Assembly: GCA_036435485.1 (NCBI GenBank)
Contig: CM071600.1
Coordinates: 61,687,546 to 61,751,545 of the forward strand
From: Saposhnikovia divaricata
Taxonomy: Eukaryota; Streptophyta; Magnoliopsida; Apiales; Apiaceae
Length of the DNA stretch: 64,000 bases
Direction of reading: 5' to 3'
Positions 59,945 to 64,000 of this stretch are shown here, one piece after another. Below the pieces are notes generated by a model. The model worked only from the letters and a program-made list of their open reading frames with translations. It did not search any database and was not told the DNA's origin. Within the stretch, counting starts at the first letter, position 1. Every line of letters begins with the position of its first letter. The translations under genes and the position numbers were made by a program.

Positions 59945-61063
59945 ATGGCCCCGAAAAGGACCCGTTTGGCTGGTGGTTCTAGTGGACATCATTCATCTGA
60001 TTCTGATTCTAGTACGGAGGGACCCGGGGAAAAGTTTGTTTCCGTGGAGGCCCGGGCGGAGTATAACAGGTTGATGTCAAAGACAGTAATCAAGGATAGG
60101 ATGTTTTTAGCTGGTCCGTTGGATGGAGATCTGGTGGCGATGATTCAGTCGCGAGGTTGGGAGCCTATTTGTCAGCTGGCTATGGATATTCCGTTGTCTA
60201 TTGTTCGCGAGTTCTATGCGAATGCGAAGGCTGAACGGAATGGTTATTCAGTGGTTAGGGGTTTGACAGTTGACTATACACCGCCTGCCATCAGCCGTTT
60301 GCTTGCTTTGCCTGCCAGACCTGCAGGTGCTGAGGATTGGACTTTTAAGTCCAGGACAGAGGTAGACTTGGATGCTATTGTGACTAGGTTGTGTGTGCCA
60401 GGTACTGTGTGGAAGATGAAGCCAGGGAGTAATGAGCACTTGCATTTCCCTACTTCTACGTTGAACAGGTATGCTAGAGCATGGAATTTGTTTATCTGTG
60501 CTAACTTGTTGCCTACCACACATCAGCACGAGGTTAATGTGGAGAGGGGTATTTTGCTGTGGGCGATTCTGAATGGTTTTTATATTGACATTGGTTACAT
60601 GATTAGCCAAAATATCTTGAGGTTTTTGAGAGCGAGTACTACAGGGGGGATTCCATATGGTTCTGTGGTTGCTAGTTTGTGTATGGCGGTTGGAGTGAGG
60701 TGGGCTGAGGATGAGCCGATACAGTTGCCGAGTGGTGCTATTGATTCTGGGACTATTGCGAGGATGGTGGAGTGGCCGGGCGGCGTTCCACATCCTAGGG
60801 GTTTGGGTTACCAGATTGCTGGTGCTGTTCCGCCACCTCAGGTTTCCGAGGATATTCCTGTTGCCTCTCAGTATAGACGGCTGATGCGTCGCATGGATGC
60901 TATGTATGATTCTCAGAGCCGTTTTGCACAGGAGTTGACTCAGGCGCTGGGCACTGCTTTTGCTGCCAATGGAGTGCAGGTGGATTGGCCTGTTTTTGGA
61001 TCACATGGTGTATATCCTCCACCGGATTCTCCTCCTCAGGAGGGTGGTCCAGGTGGTCAGTAG
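59945..61063 (+). CDS. Env-position ORF of Athila B (plant transposon protein domain), intact
   Basis: 372 aa from ATG 59,945 (MAPKRTRLAGGSSGHHSS) without interruption, the only full-length frame left in element B. A basic/Ser-rich head is followed by a globular region with LDGDLVAMIQSRGW, LSIVREFYANAK, VEWPGGVPHPRGLGY and a Pro/Gly-rich tail. It is homologous to the broken ORF at 19,727-20,690. This domain is common after pol in plant Athila elements and its role is unknown. The frame is open upstream to about 59,867 through a hydrophobic stretch (FGIIVVRLLWVAICLYFLLV), but that would need a non-ATG start. Confidence 0.85.
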   Translation: MAPKRTRLAGGSSGHHSSDSDSSTEGPGEKFVSVEARAEYNRLMSKTVIKDRMFLAGPLDGDLVAMIQSRGWEPICQLAMDIPLSIVREFYANAKAERNGYSVVRGLTVDYTPPAISRLLALPARPAGAEDWTFKSRTEVDLDAIVTRLCVPGTVWKMKPGSNEHLHFPTSTLNRYARAWNLFICANLLPTTHQHEVNVERGILLWAILNGFYIDIGYMISQNILRFLRASTTGGIPYGSVVASLCMAVGVRWAEDEPIQLPSGAIDSGTIARMVEWPGGVPHPRGLGYQIAGAVPPPQVSEDIPVASQYRRLMRRMDAMYDSQSRFAQELTQALGTAFAANGVQVDWPVFGSHGVYPPPDSPPQEGGPGGQ

Positions 61064-62530
61064 GTATGTTTCTACTTTTCCCTTATTTACTTTCAATGAG
61101 GGCATTGAAAATTTTAAGTTTGGGGGTGGATTTGGGAATTAGTAGTTGTTGTGATATATTGTTGTGATATATTTGTGGCATGTAGGAATACATATTGCAT
61201 CATATTTGTATGTGTAGTTTAGTTTCATGCATGATACCTGTCATTTAGAGCATTCTGTTTGCATGTGTGTCGAGTTTTGTATGTGAGTTCATATAGTTGC
61301 ATTACATGCATTTTTCATGATCCCTTAGAATGAGCTGATGCCATAAGGTAGGTAGATGTTGATGTGGGTGTGAAAAGGATGAACAGAGGGCTGATTTTAA
61401 ATTTTGATGAAATTGACATGCATGTTTCATGAACAAAATTTTTACACAGTCTTGTCGTTTGCTCTTGGGTTAGGTTGAGTCATGCTTGTTTGGATTTAGG
61501 ATTTAATCACTTGTTTATCGATAGAATTTGCTTTATTCTCTTGATGATTAAGGAACACCAAAATATAAGTTTGGGGGAAACAGGAATTTCATGCTAATGT
61601 GTTTGTGTTTGTGTTAGTTGGCTAGGCGTCAAATGGCTAGTAGCCGGCTCATGTTTATGAGTAGTCTAGGGTTGGAATTGAGAATTCTCATTCCAGATTC
61701 CATGTGAAAAAAAAAAAAGAAAAAAAGAAAAAAAAACAAGCAAAAATAGAAAAAAAAACAGAAAAAAGAAAAAAAAGAAAAAAAATGAGTGTTGTGAGAG
61801 TGTGAGTATGCAGAATTGATCAGGGTGAGCTCTTTAATACTCGAGCAATTAAGTTCTTGGGGACTTTGTGCCTAGTGACCTAAGGCTTTTTATAGTCTGG
61901 GATCCACTAACCCAACGCTCGCTACATGGGTATTATTGTATAAGCCTTTAGGGGACTCATCCATTGCACGATCAAATAAGCATGTGTGTTGTGTACATAT
62001 TGTGTTTGAGTCATAATAAAGCATGAATTTCTATCTACTTTAGAGGAGTATGGAGGTGTATCTGAAGTGATCTTGAGTTTAACGTTCATTCTATTTATAA
62101 ACTTGTGATTGTCTTGGAAAAGAATATGTATGATTTTGATCCGGTTTGGGATTATATCTGTCGAGCATTGCACACACGCACGTTCTGATCATGTATTGTT
62201 AGTATACCGGAATTTAGTCGAGCTCTGTTTGGATTGATTGCATTCATTGAGATATTTGCTTGCTAAGTGGTGTTGGTTAGTTTGAGGGGATCCTTTGCAT
62301 TCATAATTAGTTGCATTCATGCATTGCATTGTTTGTGTGGTTTGTGTCAGTTGGATTTTGTGGGTACATTCACTATAGGCCCTCACGAGACCTTACTCGT
62401 CCACTAGGGCTGCCTAGGGGTTTAAAGGGCTTGTTGCATATGCCAAATGCAACCGTGATCACCTACGGAAGTGGTACTAGTTAGTTGTATATATTTATAT
62501 CTGTTTATGCTTGAGGACAAGCATCGGTTC
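61064..62530 (+). other. Athila B 3' noncoding region
   Basis: About 1.5 kb without a credible ORF. It contains stretches shared with element A (61,631-61,700, with the palindromic GAGAATTCTC, and 61,820-61,990), an A-rich tract (61,705-61,790), and the 104-bp block shared with element C (62,353-62,456). Confidence 0.8.
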
Positions 62531-62543
62531 AAGTTTGGGGGTG
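62508..62543 (+). promoter_or_regulatory. Hairpin and polypurine tract preceding the B 3' LTR
   Basis: Stem TGCTTG/CAAGCA with loop AGGA (62,508-62,523), then the PPT AAGTTTGGGGGTG abutting the LTR. The PPT primes plus-strand DNA synthesis; the role of the hairpin is unknown. Confidence 0.8.
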
Positions 62544-64000
62544 TGATAAGTGGATTTTTATCCATTTGGATCGTTCTATTTTGGCTTGAATTGATCGCTT
62601 AATTCTCGAGTATTTGTGTGGTTTAACGTGTTTTGTGGAGTTTGTGCAGGAATTAAGTTTTTGCAGGTATTTATGGTGTTTTGTAACTTTTGGAACAAAA
62701 GTGGTTGTGGTGTAAAACGGCGCGCAAGGAATCATTTTACAACAGAAATTCTGCAGACAGTATTAGAGGAGCGCGATCGCGCTATATTTGTACTAGAGAG
62801 GAGCGCGACCGCGCTAGGCAGAATTGACAGGATTGGGAGAGCGCGACCGCGCTACATTCACACTATAGAACAGCACGACTGCGCTATGGTGAAACTGGGC
62901 CGCCAGAAACTTTTTAATTTCAGATTTTAAAGAGGAATGTTGCCGTTTTCTTCTCCTAATCGACATGGAAATAATCTTGGATGGTGGGAATAGTCCAGAA
63001 GCCTTATTTGACAAGGGAATTTGCAATCTATATCATATTTAAAGATGGAATTTGTCAAATTCAATTCCTACTCAAGAATGGCAATTGCTTGGAGAAGAGG
63101 CAATATTGAGCTATAAATACACATGCTGGGAGGTCAGATTTACACACACCTAGACACCAGAGATCAGATTACTTCACATTACATACACACTTTTTAGCAC
63201 GAGATTGAGAAGCCAAGGCGAGGATCGTGACAACAAGAAGATCTAGACATAGTTTTCTTGTATTCTTACTAGGCGTATCTTTTGGATGCTTGATCATTAT
63301 TCGACTTTGTTCTATAACTTTGTTATCATTGATTTATTCATCATTATTCTCTTCATCTTTATCATGTTTTCATCAAACCCCATGATGACGAACGGTTCGA
63401 TTATGAACTAATCGCCGTCATGGGGTCCTAACGGATTTACTTACGGAATTTAGATGTTGATTGCCTAACTTGATATATGTGTGGTGAATTTGCGATATCC
63501 TTGCATGGTTGTATTTAATTCATATAGATGCGTAGCTAACATCTATCCTGTTAATCTTTAGTGAAGCGACAGTGAATCTTTAGATTTAGAACTTGCCATG
63601 CTAGCATAAGTCCATGAATATTATTCATGTTTGTGGTGTGTTTCTAACCGTCTCATACTACCTTATGTAATCTTATGGATACTTGATCTTCAACCATTAT
63701 GTTTTCAAATTCTATAGACATATAGGGTCTAAGCATAATTGGTGCCTGCATGATTTCTATCTTTTGTGGATATTATGTAGATTGGTGTGCGTGTACTGAA
63801 AGGTAACGTATACTTATTTCGTGTTGTCCGATTAGTTATCGTAACCACCACATGTGTTGATAAAAGGGCATGATCTCTAAAGGAAGTTTGTATTGAAGTT
63901 AGGATCCCATGTTTTCCATCTCATAAGTAATTTGAAATCACTTAGTTAATTAATTTAGTTGTTAATTAATTCTTATTAGTTAATTTAGATAATCAAAACC
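62544..64000 (+). repeat. Athila B 3' LTR, cut by the window end
   Basis: Starts TGATAAGTGG and is colinear with the 5' LTR at an offset of 10,307 bp. By comparison about 146 bp lie beyond the window. Confidence 0.95.

Larger units (their letters stand above)
52237..64000 (+). mobile_element. Athila-type Ty3/gypsy retrotransposon B, nested in E (3' end outside window)
   Basis: The order is LTR (52,237-53,839), PBS, gag, PR-RT-RH-IN, env-position ORF, 3' noncoding region, PPT (62,531-62,543) and 3' LTR from 62,544, of which 1457 bp are visible. The two LTRs differ at about five positions over that length by hand (about 0.3%), so insertion is very recent. Its polyprotein nevertheless contains several disabling lesions. 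The right TSD cannot be checked in this window. Confidence 0.94.

Overview
This is a piece of a plant nuclear genome, almost certainly a eudicot. The evidence is spliced protein genes with GT-AG introns and AT-rich introns, a eukaryotic-type tRNA-Phe (GAA), plant organelle-targeted RadA and PPR proteins, and nested Athila-type LTR retrotransposons, MULEs, Helitrons and SINE remnants. The species cannot be placed from the sequence. Everything is worked out by eye; exon boundaries are splice-consensus inferences guided by conserved protein motifs.

Gene-bearing part (1-15,200). A 902-bp foldback Mutator-like element lies upstream of a 15-exon gene for a RadA/Sms-type organellar recombination protein (1325-9602). 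It has two GC-AG introns and carries a MITE and a SINE fragment in its introns. Next come a tRNA-Phe gene, a two-exon PPR gene (candidate ABO5/At1g51965 orthologue), a decayed second copy of the RadA last exon, and a second identical tRNA-Phe. The RadA 3' end plus tRNA-Phe block has therefore been duplicated around the PPR gene.

Repeat-filled part (15,200-46,900). An inverted LTR-like fragment (from 15,582) is split by Athila element A (16,869-28,030, minus strand, perfect 5-bp TSD). A tandem repeat and an hAT-like fragment follow. Then comes a nested stack. Element C (29,448-44,415, minus strand) is a long-LTR element with only gag and protease. Its left LTR was itself invaded by an Athila solo LTR (D, 31,162-32,699) and by a 5.1-kb MULE (32,760-37,868) that carries a broken transposase and a convergent GRF zinc-finger gene. 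Downstream are Helitron heads in tandem with one tail (45,088-46,340) and a tRNA-derived SINE remnant.

Right part (47,700-64,000). A housekeeping-type 5' region is joined to a truncated, frameshifted ZPR1 pseudogene. A Ty3/gypsy gag with a tRNA-iMet-type primer site (element E) follows, and it is interrupted by Athila element B (52,237 to beyond the window end, plus strand). B is very young by its LTRs yet coding-dead, except for an intact env-position ORF.

The most interesting signals are in the noncoding parts of the Athila-type elements. A hairpin abutting the polypurine tract has an apparently covarying stem in three divergent elements. A 104-bp block is 99% identical in B and C, whose proteases are only about half identical, and it is absent from A. 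Family-specific CG-rich motifs recur in pairs in the LTR and again between pol and the env-position ORF.
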